From the NCBI RefSeq assembly GCF_044761985.1, contig NZ_JBIWDK010000007.1:124001-188000 (forward strand): a DNA stretch of 64,000 nt. The letters are read 5' to 3'. Of the stretch, positions 42,645-51,427 are shown piece after piece. The first letter of the stretch is position 1, and each line of letters begins with the position of its first letter. The stretch comes from Peribacillus sp044761985 (lineage in GTDB: Bacteria > Bacillota > Bacilli > Bacillales > DSM-1321). The position numbers and the translations under genes were made by a program. Below the pieces are notes generated by a model. The model was not told where the DNA came from. It ran no database searches and saw only the letters and a program-made list of their open reading frames with translations.

Positions 42645-43709
42645 ATGAGTTTACAATTTGCTTATTGGGCTCCAAATGTTAGCGGGGGCTTAGTCGTTTC
42701 TCAGATCCCACAAAAAACAGGTTGGTCTTTTGAAGATAATAAACGCTACGCTCAAATTGCTGAAGAAATTGGTTTTGATTATGTGCTACTGCAAACAAGG
42801 TTTTTCGCTAGCTATGGGGCTGAAAACCAATTAGAAGCAGCTACTCTTGCTTCAGCTCTTGCCGCTGTGACGAACAAACTGAACATCATTACGGCTGTGT
42901 TGCCTGGTTTATGGCACCCAGGTGTAATGGCAAAAATCATCTCGACGATTGACCATATTAGTAACGGGCGTGTGTCTGTCAATATCGTCAGCGGCTGGTT
43001 TAAAGGGGAATTCCATGGCTATGGAGAACCATGGTTGGATCATGACGAACGGTATCGTCGTTCTGAAGAATTTATCGAGGTTCTCAAGGAAATGTGGACA
43101 CAAGAAAAAGCTAATTATCGAGGCGACTTTTACCGATTGAACGACACGCCATTGAAACCAAAACCTATTAACCCTCCGAAAATCTTTCAGGGAGGGAATT
43201 CTCGAGCTGCCAAAGAAATGGCAGGACGCGTATCGGACGTCTATTTCATGAATGGCGGGACCCTTGAAAAAATAAAGGAACAAATTGAGGAAGTAAAGGC
43301 GCTAAGAAAGGCGAATGGTGAAGGCGACATCCAGTTTGGCGTGAATGGTTTCGTCATTGTCCGCGATACAGAAGAAGAGGCAAAACAAGTGTTGCGGGAT
43401 ATTGTCGAAAATGCGGATCGAGAAGCGGTGGAAGGGTTTAGAAAATCAGTCAAAACCGCAGGGGCAGCTTCTCCCGATGGAAAAGGAATGTGGGCTGAAT
43501 CCACCTTTGAAGACATTGTCCAATATAATGATGGATTTAAGACAGGACTAATCGGAACAGCTGAACAAGTAGCGGACCGGATTATGGAACTGAAAAAAAT
43601 CGGTGTGGATATCGTGCTGACAGGATTTCTTCACTATGAAGAAGACTTGAGAGCCTTCGGTGAAAAGGTCATTCCAATGGTCAGAGAAAAAGAATTGGTA
43701 TTTGCCTGA
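42645..43709 (+). CDS. sfnG: Dimethylsulfone monooxygenase SfnG
   Basis: 354 residues, luciferase-like FMNH2-dependent oxygenase. LQFAYWAPNVSGGLVVSQIPQKT at the start, VLLQTRFFASYGAENQLEA, LPGLWHPGVMAKIISTIDHIS, VNIVSGWFKGEFHGYGEPWLDHDERY and IFQGGNSRAAKEMAGRVSDVYFMNG match SfnG. It turns dimethyl sulfone into methanesulfinate; oxidised to methanesulfonate, this is a substrate for SsuD, so the two enzymes form a short pathway. ATG 42645 follows AAAGGAGG. Confidence 0.9.
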   Translation: MSLQFAYWAPNVSGGLVVSQIPQKTGWSFEDNKRYAQIAEEIGFDYVLLQTRFFASYGAENQLEAATLASALAAVTNKLNIITAVLPGLWHPGVMAKIISTIDHISNGRVSVNIVSGWFKGEFHGYGEPWLDHDERYRRSEEFIEVLKEMWTQEKANYRGDFYRLNDTPLKPKPINPPKIFQGGNSRAAKEMAGRVSDVYFMNGGTLEKIKEQIEEVKALRKANGEGDIQFGVNGFVIVRDTEEEAKQVLRDIVENADREAVEGFRKSVKTAGAASPDGKGMWAESTFEDIVQYNDGFKTGLIGTAEQVADRIMELKKIGVDIVLTGFLHYEEDLRAFGEKVIPMVREKELVFA

Positions 43710-43775
43710 GAATAGCAAACTTCCACGGGCTAGAAGTCTACTCTTTCATAAATTACAGAGACGCTTATAGGTCGA

Positions 43776-43857
43776 GTGGTCGAATTAGTGACTGGCGTGG
43801 TTGAATAATCAGCTTGCGTGGTTGAATTAATCCGATTCGTGGTCGAATTAATTGGTA
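43776..43857. repeat. 21-nt periodic repeat, array B (four units)
   Basis: Units start at 43776, 43797, 43818 and 43839, exactly 21 bases apart, each with GTGGTYGAAT at its start (cores GGTCGAATTA, GGTTGAATAA, GGTTGAATTA, GGTCGAATTA) and 8-9 variable bases. The array lies between the sfnG stop and its terminator, so it is probably transcribed as 3' UTR. Arrays A and C share the core and orientation. Confidence 0.85.
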
Positions 43858-43858
43858 C

Positions 43859-43900
43859 AAAATGAATCCATTTCGATCCATTCGAAATGGATTCATTTTA
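43859..43900. terminator. Bidirectional terminator between sfnG and the MaoC-like gene
   Basis: AAAATGAATCCATTTC and its exact complement form a 16-bp stem around a 9-base loop, with T and A runs outside. Confidence 0.92.
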
Positions 43901-43936
43901 TTTACCATTTTACTAAGCCCCTAGTTTAAGAAAGAT

Positions 43937-44314
43937 TCAAAGGATGATACCTGAAAAAGCTCCTTTTAACACTTCTTTTTCATGTTGATTCTTACATGAG
44001 AACAAGGCCATAAGGGCTGTTCTATTATTTTCTTGCCTTTCATATTGATCGATTTGAACTTCACACATTATTGTATCCCCCGTAAATACAGGTCGTATAA
44101 ACTCAAAATTCATGGTGCGAGCCAGTACGTTATGGTCTCCCCCTATTTTTGTCGGTAAGGTAGCTGTTAATAACCCTTGAATGACAAGCCTCCCCTGTTC
44201 ATCTGGGGTTATGTGATGATTTCCTTCATCCCCCGAAATCTCCGTGAATAATTCAACATCCCTCACTGTAAACGTCCGTTCAAACGTAATGATATCTCCT
44301 ACTTTTAAAGACAT
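43937..44314 (-). CDS. MaoC-like hot-dog fold dehydratase
   Basis: 125 residues. The hydratase-2 pattern is seen as DVELFTEISGDEGNHHITPD, with Asp29 and His34 as the likely catalytic pair, then GRLVIQGLLTATLPTKIGG and EFIRPVFTGDTI. Such proteins hydrate enoyl-CoA or act on related thioesters. It lacks the usual Pro-Leu-His spacing of the best-known (R)-hydratases, so the substrate is open. ATG behind CGGGGGAGA. It stands alone, convergent with sfnG. Confidence 0.75.
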   Translation of the reverse strand: MSLKVGDIITFERTFTVRDVELFTEISGDEGNHHITPDEQGRLVIQGLLTATLPTKIGGDHNVLARTMNFEFIRPVFTGDTIMCEVQIDQYERQENNRTALMALFSCKNQHEKEVLKGAFSGIIL

Positions 44315-44563
44315 ATGAATCTCCCCCGGAAAGTTTTTTTGATAGAATATCTTTTTTTGAATTTCCTTTCTTGTTATATCGTTAAGGAATATATTCGGGG
44401 TGAAAAATACAAATCCCTTCTTCCACTGCCTTGCCGTTCATGACCAGTACGATGAAGGTAAGTAAGGAAGGAAATTCGGGGTAGAAATCTAGGGAAATAA
44501 GCGTACTAAACGAGTTCTGTAGCGAAATACCATGCTATAATTGACTAAAAAAGGTGATGTGTT

Positions 44564-44737
44564 TTGAAAGTACTAATTATTTCTGTATATCTAATTCCTA
44601 CTCTTATCGCACTCTTTTTTGCTGGACCTTTTTCTCCATTAGTAGGACTTGCAATCGGATTTCCAGTCCACATTCTAGTAGTACTTTCAAACATATCCAG
44701 AACTCTTGATGAAATAGCCAAGAAGCTTTATGAATAA
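44564..44737 (+). CDS. Small two-span membrane protein
   Basis: 57 residues from TTG 44564 behind AAAGGTGATG. Two hydrophobic segments (VLIISVYLIPTLIALFFAG and LVGLAIGFPVHILVVLS) and a charged C-terminal helix (ISRTLDEIAKKLYE). A TATAAT box lies at about 44536. A terminator follows. Layout resembles small Bacillus proteins with a coiled tail; function unknown. Confidence 0.6.
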   Translation: MKVLIISVYLIPTLIALFFAGPFSPLVGLAIGFPVHILVVLSNISRTLDEIAKKLYE

Positions 44738-44780
44738 AAGGAAACTGTCTAATAGGCCTTACGGGCAATAGCTTCAAATC

Positions 44781-44809
44781 AAGGCTGTTAATGAGCAGTC
44801 TTCTTTTTG
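44781..44809 (+). terminator. Terminator after the small membrane gene
   Basis: AAGGCTGT pairs with GCAGTCTT (mismatched centre), followed by CTTTTTG. Confidence 0.6.
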
Positions 44810-44830
44810 TTTAGGAAGAGAAGGAAAAAG

Positions 44831-45067
44831 GTGAAGGGCAAACCGACTTTTTACTACTTTTTAATCATGTTGTTTCTTTTAAATACTGATGCTAAATATA
44901 CGGATACACATATTTTTTCATTAATGATTATAACAATATCCATATTAATTATTTTAATGAATAGACTGAGAGCATCGGAAAAAGAAGATTTTAAATTTAG
45001 ACATCTAATGATAGGGATGGTATGTGCACATGGAATCTATTATTTAGAAGAATTCATAATGAATTAG
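44831..45067 (+). CDS. Possible small membrane protein
   Basis: 78 residues from GTG 44831, which follows GAAGGA; the frame extends to 44807 inside a terminator tail. One or two hydrophobic spans (FYYFLIMLFLLN, IFSLMIITISILIILM) and a charged middle (NRLRASEKEDFKFRH). AT-rich, with no visible promoter. Weak candidate. Confidence 0.4.
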   Translation: MKGKPTFYYFLIMLFLLNTDAKYTDTHIFSLMIITISILIILMNRLRASEKEDFKFRHLMIGMVCAHGIYYLEEFIMN

Positions 45068-45289
45068 TAGAGGATATACAAGTATTAAGATAATATTTTT
45101 ACTAATTGTATAAGTAGGAAACCTATTACATATGTATCTATCCATTTCTTTATAGACAGAATGGACTTAAATCATAGCCCATCAAACAGGATGTTTGAGA
45201 ATAAATGAATTCTCATTTAGTATGAATATACAGTGTTCTCTTGTAATAATTAACGGCTTTGGAAGTTCATACTAAAGGAGAGGTGTTTG

Positions 45290-45964
45290 TTGGATAATCA
45301 TTCTTTTCAAGAAGTTATACGCAGTCGAAGATCTATACGTCAATTTCTTTCTACACCTGTTGAAGAAGAAGTTCTTCGTGAAATTCTAGAGGATGCTCAA
45401 GCTACCCCATCGAATTGCAATACTCAGCCTTGGGATGTTCATATCGTTTCAGGTGCAAAGAAAGAGGAATTGAAGAAGGCCCTCTTAAATACGAGCGAAC
45501 AAGGGCAAGCCACGCCCGATTTTACATTTGATTTACATCACTATTATGGACGTTATGCTGAACGACAAATAGAACAGGCCCAAACATTCTATGGGGAATT
45601 GCAGATAGCTAGGGAGGATCACGAAGCCCGTCAAAAGGAAGTCATGCGAAATCTATCATTCTTCGATGCACCGCATGTTGCGTTCCTATTCATGCCTTCA
45701 TTTGGAGATAATGTGCGTGTCGCTTCTGATATTGGCATGTATGCTCAGTCGTTCCTTTTATCACTGACTGCACGCGGGATAGGAAGTGTTCCTCAGACAA
45801 TCTTGGGCTTTCACGCTGACACGGTTCGCCAAGTACTTGGCATTTCCGATGACATGAAGTTATTGTTTGGCATTTCCTTTGGTTATCCTGATCAAGAAGC
45901 AAAAGTAAATAGTTTTCGTGTGGGACGTGACCCCATCGAATCCAATGTAACCTTGCATAACTAG
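45290..45964 (+). CDS. Nitroreductase-family FMN protein
   Basis: 224 residues (TTG 45290; the TTG just before it at 45287 is equally possible). The N-terminal SRRSIRQFLSTPVEEEVLREILEDAQATPSNCNTQPW is the FMN-binding signature, and ARGIGSVPQT and ISFGYPD come later. These enzymes reduce nitro compounds, quinones or enones with NAD(P)H. It could supply reduced flavin to nearby oxygenases, but this is speculation. A strong terminator follows. Confidence 0.88.
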   Translation: MDNHSFQEVIRSRRSIRQFLSTPVEEEVLREILEDAQATPSNCNTQPWDVHIVSGAKKEELKKALLNTSEQGQATPDFTFDLHHYYGRYAERQIEQAQTFYGELQIAREDHEARQKEVMRNLSFFDAPHVAFLFMPSFGDNVRVASDIGMYAQSFLLSLTARGIGSVPQTILGFHADTVRQVLGISDDMKLLFGISFGYPDQEAKVNSFRVGRDPIESNVTLHN

Positions 45965-45972
45965 ACTAACGA

Positions 45973-46013
45973 GAAAGGGCGTAATCAACGATTAAGTGGA
46001 TTACGCCCTTTTT
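45973..46013. terminator. Bidirectional terminator
   Basis: AAAGGGCGTAATC and GATTACGCCCTTT with a T run. It lies between the nitroreductase and the convergent LysR-type gene. Confidence 0.9.
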
Positions 46014-46068
46014 ATAGTGAGTAGGAAATTAATCGTTTCTTGAAGAAGGAGAACTTAGCTCCCTTTCC

Positions 46069-46959
46069 CTACATAACCCCATCCGTTTTCATCTCCAATA
46101 CCTTCAATAACTCTTTCACTGCAAACGAGTGATAGGACCCTTTCTTTGTAATAATCCCGAGTTTCCAAAGGAGTGTGGCGTTTTCAATCGGGATGATTTT
46201 AACATCACTGTTGGTTTGCTTTTCATATATCAATTTGGGTAATAATGCAATGCCCAGCCTGGATGAGACCAATTCGACGATTAAGTCCCATTGTGAACTT
46301 TGGTACGAGATGATGGGGCTGAATCCTTTTTCTTCGCATGCTTGTATCACATAGTCGTGCAAAGTGAAGTCCTTCGTAAATAGGATGAACTTTTCTTCTT
46401 TTAGTTCAGTCAAGGAGACGGATGATTGATGTGCGAGCGGATGGTCGTCGTGGACAAATAAAACGAATTCATCCTGAATGAACGGGTAGATGTCGAATTT
46501 TGCCTCATTCGCTGGCATGACAATGAGGCCAAGGTCAATTCGTCCATCTTCGACAAGCTGACCAATCAACTTGGCGCCAAGTTCAACTAATTCAATTGAG
46601 ACATTCGGATGTTGTTGGTGAAAACGACGGGCGATTCCCGGAAAGAAAAGGGTACCGATCAGAGGGGGCATCCCGATTTTAATTTCCCCTGTCGCAATGT
46701 CTTTGAGGTCATCTAATAGGACGTCCAATTCTGACAAGGCCTGTAGCGCTTTTTGACCTTGCTGATAGACGATCCGTCCAGCATCGGTCAAGCGGAGGTG
46801 CCTTGTAGATCGATCGAACAGTTCAACATGAAGCTCCTGTTCAAGCTTTTTGATGGCTTTGCTAAGTGAGGGTTGTGACAAGTAGGAATGGGCGGCAGCT
46901 TTTGTAAAACTGTTATGGTTCGCAACCTCGATAAAAGATTGTAAGTCTCGTAGTTCCAT
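46069..46959 (-). CDS. LysR-family regulator divergent from scoAB
   Basis: 296 residues. HTH at the N-terminus (FTKAAAHSYLSQPSLSKAIKKLEQELHVELFDRSTRHLRLT), then a two-lobed effector domain (EIKIGMPPLIGTLFFPGIARRF; HDDHPLAHQSS; SRLGIALLPKLI). The layout resembles the YofA/CynR-like group of Bacillus. It reads away from scoA, with a 135-base space between, so control of scoAB is likely. Confidence 0.88.
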   Translation of the reverse strand: MELRDLQSFIEVANHNSFTKAAAHSYLSQPSLSKAIKKLEQELHVELFDRSTRHLRLTDAGRIVYQQGQKALQALSELDVLLDDLKDIATGEIKIGMPPLIGTLFFPGIARRFHQQHPNVSIELVELGAKLIGQLVEDGRIDLGLIVMPANEAKFDIYPFIQDEFVLFVHDDHPLAHQSSVSLTELKEEKFILFTKDFTLHDYVIQACEEKGFSPIISYQSSQWDLIVELVSSRLGIALLPKLIYEKQTNSDVKIIPIENATLLWKLGIITKKGSYHSFAVKELLKVLEMKTDGVM

Positions 46960-47002
46960 GCGTTTTATCTCCTATTTATTCTTTATTTTCATACAATATA
47001 TT

Positions 47003-47024
47003 CTATTTATGTATTTTACTTATA
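47003..47024. promoter_or_regulatory. Possible LysR operator in the divergent region
   Basis: CTAT...ATAG arms (47003-47006 and 47021-47024) enclose a run of A/T. LysR sites often have a T-N11-A core, and this AT-rich dyad sits in the expected place, but the match is weak. Confidence 0.3.
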
Positions 47025-47094
47025 GGAGATATAAATGTAAACTTTAAACAATAATACTATTCAGAATATTTATGATACTAAAGGGGGCGAACAT

Positions 47095-47796
47095 ATGAAA
47101 AAAGGAAAAGTGATGCATTCATTTTTGGAAGCGGTTTCAGATATTGAGGACGGTTCCACTATAATCGTTGGCGGTTTTGGGTTGTCAGGCATCCCGGAGT
47201 ATGCCATACAGGCGCTAAAGGAACAAGGTACCAAAGATTTGACGGTTGTCAGTAACAATTGTGGCGTCGATGACTGGGGTCTGGGCCTGTTGCTTCAGAA
47301 TAAGCAGATAAAAAAGATGGTGTCATCTTACGTGGGGGAAAATAAAATATTTGAACAGCAATACTTGAGTAAGGAACTCGAAGTCGAATTAACGCCTCAA
47401 GGTACACTGGCGGAGCGAATCCGGGCTGGTGGGGCAGGAATCCCTGGTTTTTATACAGCGACGGGCGTCGGTACACCTATAGAAGAAGGAAAGGAAACGA
47501 AGGTGTTCGACGGCAAGAAGTATCTATTGGAAAGAGGAATTGTTGGGGACTTTGCCCTTGTAAAAGCGTGGAAAGCCGATACGCTTGGGAATCTTGTATA
47601 CCGTAAGACAGCAAGGAATTTTAATCCACTTGCGGCGATGGCCGGGAAAATCACGATTGCGGAGGTAGAAGAAATCGTCGAACCAGGTGAATTGGATCCC
47701 GATGAAATTCATACACCAGGCATTTATGTACAGCGGATCTTGCTTGGATCCAATTATCAAAAACGAATCGAACGACGGACGGTTGCACAAGGATAA
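47095..47796 (+). CDS. scoA: 3-oxoacid CoA-transferase subunit A
   Basis: 233 residues. Class I CoA-transferase alpha subunit: GGFGLSGIPEYAIQAL, VVSNNCGVDDWGLGLLL, SYVGENKIFEQQYL, GGAGIPGFYTATGVGT and the end IHTPGIYVQRIL. With ScoB it moves CoA from succinyl-CoA to acetoacetate. ATG behind AAAGGGGGCG. The beta subunit gene follows after 24 bases. Confidence 0.92.
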   Translation: MKKGKVMHSFLEAVSDIEDGSTIIVGGFGLSGIPEYAIQALKEQGTKDLTVVSNNCGVDDWGLGLLLQNKQIKKMVSSYVGENKIFEQQYLSKELEVELTPQGTLAERIRAGGAGIPGFYTATGVGTPIEEGKETKVFDGKKYLLERGIVGDFALVKAWKADTLGNLVYRKTARNFNPLAAMAGKITIAEVEEIVEPGELDPDEIHTPGIYVQRILLGSNYQKRIERRTVAQG

Positions 47797-47820
47797 AATT
47801 TAAAGGGAATGGGGTGTCTG

Positions 47821-48477
47821 ATGATGAAGGATACACGTATGGTCATCGTAAAAAGGGCGGTTAGGGAAATTGAAGACGGCATGAATGTCAATCTGGGCAT
47901 TGGTATGCCGACACTTATTGCCAATGAGATCCCGGATGATTTCAATGTTTTGCTTCAATCGGAGAATGGCTTGCTTGGCATTGGTCCGTATCCACGGGAA
48001 GAGGAGATAGATCCGGATTTGATCAATGCGGGGAAAGAAACGGTCACGGCCGTTCCGGGATCGGCCTTTTTTGATAGCGCAGAATCGTTCGCCATGATTC
48101 GCGGCGGCCATATCGATCTTGCCATTCTTGGGGGAATGGAAGTGTCCGAGACGGGGGACTTGGCCAACTGGATGATACCAGGGAAAATGGTGAAAGGAAT
48201 GGGTGGTGCGATGGACCTCGTTAACGGGGCTAAGCGGGTGGTCGTAATTATGGAACATGTGAACAAACATGGAGAGTCGAAAATCAAAAAAACATGTTCG
48301 CTGCCATTGACTGGTCAAAAAGTTGTGCATCGTTTAATCACCGATCTAGCCGTGTTTGATTTTACCCCTGAAGGAATGGTGCTAATTGAGACGCAAGGAG
48401 ATGTTTCCATAGAAGAAGTGAAAGAAAAGACGGAAGCCCATTTTTCTGTGGCGCCTGAATGTTTAGCTAAAAACTAA
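47821..48477 (+). CDS. scoB: 3-oxoacid CoA-transferase subunit B
   Basis: 218 residues. The catalytic Glu lies in QSENGLLG (Glu48), preceded by NLGIGMPTL and followed by GGHIDLAILGGMEVSETGDLANWMIPG. Pairs with ScoA to form the heteromeric enzyme used in ketone body and acetoacetate use. ATG 47821 follows GGGGTG; ATG 47809 has no clear site. Confidence 0.92.
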   Translation: MMKDTRMVIVKRAVREIEDGMNVNLGIGMPTLIANEIPDDFNVLLQSENGLLGIGPYPREEEIDPDLINAGKETVTAVPGSAFFDSAESFAMIRGGHIDLAILGGMEVSETGDLANWMIPGKMVKGMGGAMDLVNGAKRVVVIMEHVNKHGESKIKKTCSLPLTGQKVVHRLITDLAVFDFTPEGMVLIETQGDVSIEEVKEKTEAHFSVAPECLAKN

Positions 48478-48498
48478 AAGTGTGGACTTGTGTCTAAT

Positions 48499-48545
48499 CC
48501 TAATTTTCTCTTTGCATGTTGAAGGGGAGGGGAAATTAGGATTTA
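48499..48545 (+). terminator. Hairpin after scoB
   Basis: ATCCTAATTT pairs with AAATTAGGAT; only a short T tail (TTTAG) follows. Confidence 0.55.
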
Positions 48546-48605
48546 GTGTGTAAGGTAAGAATCTTTCAAGAAGCATTTGCACAAGATATAGATATGTGAT
48601 ATTAT

Positions 48606-48690
48606 TATCTCGAATTAAATATATTTTAATTAAGAACAATGGGTCAATAGATCTCATTTATTTTTTATATAATATCTCGAATTCGAGATA
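48606..48690. promoter_or_regulatory. Two MhqR-type operators
   Basis: TATCTCGAATTCGAGATA at 48673-48690 is a perfect 18-bp palindrome and matches the B. subtilis MhqR box known upstream of mhqA and mhqNOP. A second copy with a degenerate right half, TATCTCGAATTAAATATA, lies at 48606-48623, 67 bases upstream. MhqR (MarR type) would release them on contact with quinone-like electrophiles. The mhqR gene itself is not in the window. Confidence 0.85.
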
Positions 48691-48729
48691 ATTTGAAACA
48701 GGAAGCACAATGAAAAGGGGAGAAAGTTG

Positions 48730-49713
48730 ATGAATCACATTAAAGGAATTCACCATGTAACAGCCATAACAAGCAGTGCAGAAAAAAACTATGAGTTTTT
48801 CACATTCGTATTGGGCATGCGTTTGGTCAAGAAGACGGTAAACCAAGATGATATTCAAACCTATCACTTATTCTTTGCGGATGACAAAGGAAGTGCTGGG
48901 ACGGATATGACATTCTTCGATTTTCCAGGTATTCCAAAAGGAACGCATGGTACGAATGAGATTTTCAAAACGGGATTCCGAGTACCGACAGATGCCGCTC
49001 TCGAATATTGGGTCAAACGTTTTGACAAGCTACAAGTGAAACATACAGGCATTCAAGATCTTTTCGGGAAAAAGTCTTTATCATTCGTTGATTTCGACGA
49101 TCAACAGTATCAATTTGTATCAGACGAGTTGAATGAGGGAGTGGCTTCAGGCACACCATGGCAAAAAGGACCGATTCCGCTTGAATTTGCGATTACAGGA
49201 TTGGGACCGATTCATGTACGGGTTGACCAAATTGACTATTTTAAAGAAGTGCTGGAGAAAGTCATGGCATTCCGTGAGATTGCCAAAGAAGGGTCGCTTC
49301 TTTTATTTGAAGTTGGTGATGGCGGGAATGGGGCACAAGTCATCGTGGAACATAATACGGTCTTGCCACGTGGACGCCAAGGCTTCGGTACGGTGCACCA
49401 TGCAGCCTTCCGCGTGGAAGATACAAGTGTATTGAAGGAATGGATCGACCGTATGGAAAGTTTCGGATTCAGTACTTCTGGCTATGTGGACCGTTTCTTC
49501 TTTGAATCGCTCTATGCACGTGTCGCACCTGGCATATTGTTTGAATGGGCTACGGACGGTCCAGGATTCATGGGCGATGAGCCATATGAAACGGTGGGTG
49601 AAATCTTATCATTGCCGCCATTTTTAGAATCGAAACGGGAACTAATCGAGAAAATGGTCCGCCCGATCGATACGGTCCGCAGTACGATGAAGATTGAGAA
49701 AGAGTACTTGTAA
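48730..49713 (+). CDS. Ring-cleaving dioxygenase of the MhqA/MhqO type (first copy)
   Basis: 327 residues, a glyoxalase/extradiol dioxygenase fold made of two related halves. The first begins IKGIHHVTAITSSAEKNYEFFTFVLGMRLVKKTVNQDD with metal-ligand His; the second half contains FGTVHHAAFRVED and the Glu ligand in ILFEWATDGPGF. In B. subtilis such enzymes are induced through MhqR by methylhydroquinone and catechol and help clear them. ATG 48730 follows AAAGGGGAGA. First gene of the operon behind the MhqR boxes. Confidence 0.88.
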   Translation: MNHIKGIHHVTAITSSAEKNYEFFTFVLGMRLVKKTVNQDDIQTYHLFFADDKGSAGTDMTFFDFPGIPKGTHGTNEIFKTGFRVPTDAALEYWVKRFDKLQVKHTGIQDLFGKKSLSFVDFDDQQYQFVSDELNEGVASGTPWQKGPIPLEFAITGLGPIHVRVDQIDYFKEVLEKVMAFREIAKEGSLLLFEVGDGGNGAQVIVEHNTVLPRGRQGFGTVHHAAFRVEDTSVLKEWIDRMESFGFSTSGYVDRFFFESLYARVAPGILFEWATDGPGFMGDEPYETVGEILSLPPFLESKRELIEKMVRPIDTVRSTMKIEKEYL

Positions 49714-49723
49714 GCAGTTCCGT

Positions 49724-49821
49724 TCACACCATGTGCAGGTAGTACGTGTACATGGTGTGTTTATAAAAAGAAGAATGTTGAGCAAATAGGTTAAATTCTT
49801 TTGACCTATGTGCTCAGCATT
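49724..49821 (+). other. Two hairpins between the two dioxygenase genes
   Basis: CACACCATGT/ACATGGTGTG (49732-49761) is followed by TTTATAAAAAG, terminator-like. A second, longer stem pairs AATGTTGAGCAAATAGGT (49774-49791) with ACCTATGTGCTCAGCATT (49804-49821) and has no T run. They could attenuate or protect the mRNA between the two genes. Confidence 0.55.
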
Positions 49822-49845
49822 CATCTAAATAAGGAGGAAACGAAG

Positions 49846-50790
49846 ATGAAAAAACAGACGGCAGGGATTCACCATATAAGCGCCATTGTCGGCCATCCGC
49901 AGGAAAACATCGATTTTTATTCAGGTGTACTGGGCTTACGCTTGGTGAAGCAAACGGTAAACTTCGATGACCCTGGCACGTATCATTTATACTTCGGTGA
50001 CGGAGGGGGAAATCCGGGGACCATCATTACCTTTTTCCCTTGGGCAAATGCTCGTCAGGGGCGGATTGGCGATGGACAAGTGGGTGTGACGTCGTATGTC
50101 GTGCCAACAGGAGCGCTTGGTTTTTGGGAGAACCGGTTACAGAAATATGATGTGGAGTTTGAAAAAGTGAAGCGCTTTGGCGAAACGTATTTACAATTTG
50201 ACGATCCGCATGGCCTTCACCTTGAACTTGTCGCTCGTGAAGCGGGCGAAGAGAATGCTTGGGCAGTGGACGATGTGACAAGGGAAGTGGCGATAAAAGG
50301 GTTCGGAGGCGCCACCCTTTATTCATGTGAACCAGGTGAAACGGCCGCTACATTGACGGATGTGTTAGGTCTGGAAATGATGGGTGTAGAAGGCGATTAC
50401 ACACGGTTCAAAGCTCTAGCTGACATCGGCAATATCATCGATTTGAAAATGGTCACAGGCGTTCGGGGCACAATAGGTGCCGGTACGGTGCACCATATCG
50501 CATGGCGTGCGAACGACAAAGCCGACCACTTGGAATGGCAAGAGTATGCAATGAATCATGGGCAGCATGTGACCGAAGTGAAGGATCGCAACTATTTCGA
50601 TGCGATTTATTTCCGTGAATCAGGAAAGATCTTATTCGAAATCGCGACCGACCCGCCAGGATTCGCGATTGACGAAAGTCCTGAAACGATGGGGACGAAA
50701 CTTATGTTGCCGCCACAATTCGAGCAGCAACGTGAGCATCTCGTTCAATCACTGATTCCCATTCAAGTACCACCCAATAAAGTGAGATGA
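49846..50790 (+). CDS. Ring-cleaving dioxygenase of the MhqA/MhqO type (second copy)
   Basis: 314 residues, homologous to the gene before it: AGIHHISAIVGHPQENIDFYSGVLGLRLVKQTVNFDDPGTYHLYFGD, then FGGATLY at the domain joint, GTVHHIAWRAND and ILFEIATDPPGFAID. Metal ligands are the His of IHHIS and VHHIA and the Glu of LFEIATD. ATG 49846 follows AAGGAGG. It is slightly shorter than the first copy. Two tandem copies suggest different ring substrates or dosage. Confidence 0.88.
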   Translation: MKKQTAGIHHISAIVGHPQENIDFYSGVLGLRLVKQTVNFDDPGTYHLYFGDGGGNPGTIITFFPWANARQGRIGDGQVGVTSYVVPTGALGFWENRLQKYDVEFEKVKRFGETYLQFDDPHGLHLELVAREAGEENAWAVDDVTREVAIKGFGGATLYSCEPGETAATLTDVLGLEMMGVEGDYTRFKALADIGNIIDLKMVTGVRGTIGAGTVHHIAWRANDKADHLEWQEYAMNHGQHVTEVKDRNYFDAIYFRESGKILFEIATDPPGFAIDESPETMGTKLMLPPQFEQQREHLVQSLIPIQVPPNKVR

Positions 50791-50811
50791 TAAGGAAAGG
50801 GAGAATATAGA

Positions 50812-51417
50812 ATGAAACATATCTTTAAGCCAGGAACGAATCCGAATAAACCAGTCTTATTGCTTTTACATGGAACGGGCGGGAATGAAAATGATTTGCT
50901 TCCGCTAGCTGACATCGTCGACCCAGAAGCTTCTATACTAAGTGTAAGAGGGAATGTATCGGAAAACGGGATGCCCCGATTCTTTAGACGTTTGGCGGAA
51001 GGGATATTTGACGAAGAGGATTTGATTTTCCGTACGAATGAACTGAATAGCTTCCTGGATGAAGCGGCAGCTACCTATGCATTTGATCGTCAAAATATCA
51101 TCGCAATCGGGTATTCAAATGGAGCGAACATCGCGGCGAGCCTATTATTCCACTTTACGGACGCCTTGAAGGGTGCAATTTTACATCATCCGATGGTGCC
51201 AAGACGTGGAATCGCTTTACCTGATTTAACAGGTACGAACGTCTTCATCGCAGCCGGAGTCAATGACCCGATTTGTCCACAGCAAGAATCCATCGACCTT
51301 AAAGAATTACTAGAAGCGGCACATGCTTCGGTAGATGTACAATGGGAGAACCATGGACATCAATTAACGATGAATGAAGTGAATGCTGCGAAACAGTGGT
51401 ATCAAGAAAAATATTAA
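50812..51417 (+). CDS. mhqD: Carboxylesterase/hydrolase of the MhqD type
   Basis: 201 residues, alpha/beta hydrolase of the phospholipase/carboxylesterase group. Nucleophile Ser102 in GYSNGA, Asp152 in GVNDPICP, His183 in HGHQL; the oxyanion loop is LLHGTGGNENDL. B. subtilis MhqD belongs to the MhqR regulon. It follows the dioxygenases after 21 bases and ends the operon at a strong terminator. Confidence 0.85.
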   Translation: MKHIFKPGTNPNKPVLLLLHGTGGNENDLLPLADIVDPEASILSVRGNVSENGMPRFFRRLAEGIFDEEDLIFRTNELNSFLDEAAATYAFDRQNIIAIGYSNGANIAASLLFHFTDALKGAILHHPMVPRRGIALPDLTGTNVFIAAGVNDPICPQQESIDLKELLEAAHASVDVQWENHGHQLTMNEVNAAKQWYQEKY

Positions 51418-51427
51418 TCAATCAAGA

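Noticed and set aside
47800..48330. 176-codon minus-strand ORF over scoB
   Set aside because: The opposite strand has a clear CoA-transferase with catalytic motifs; this frame has no family features.
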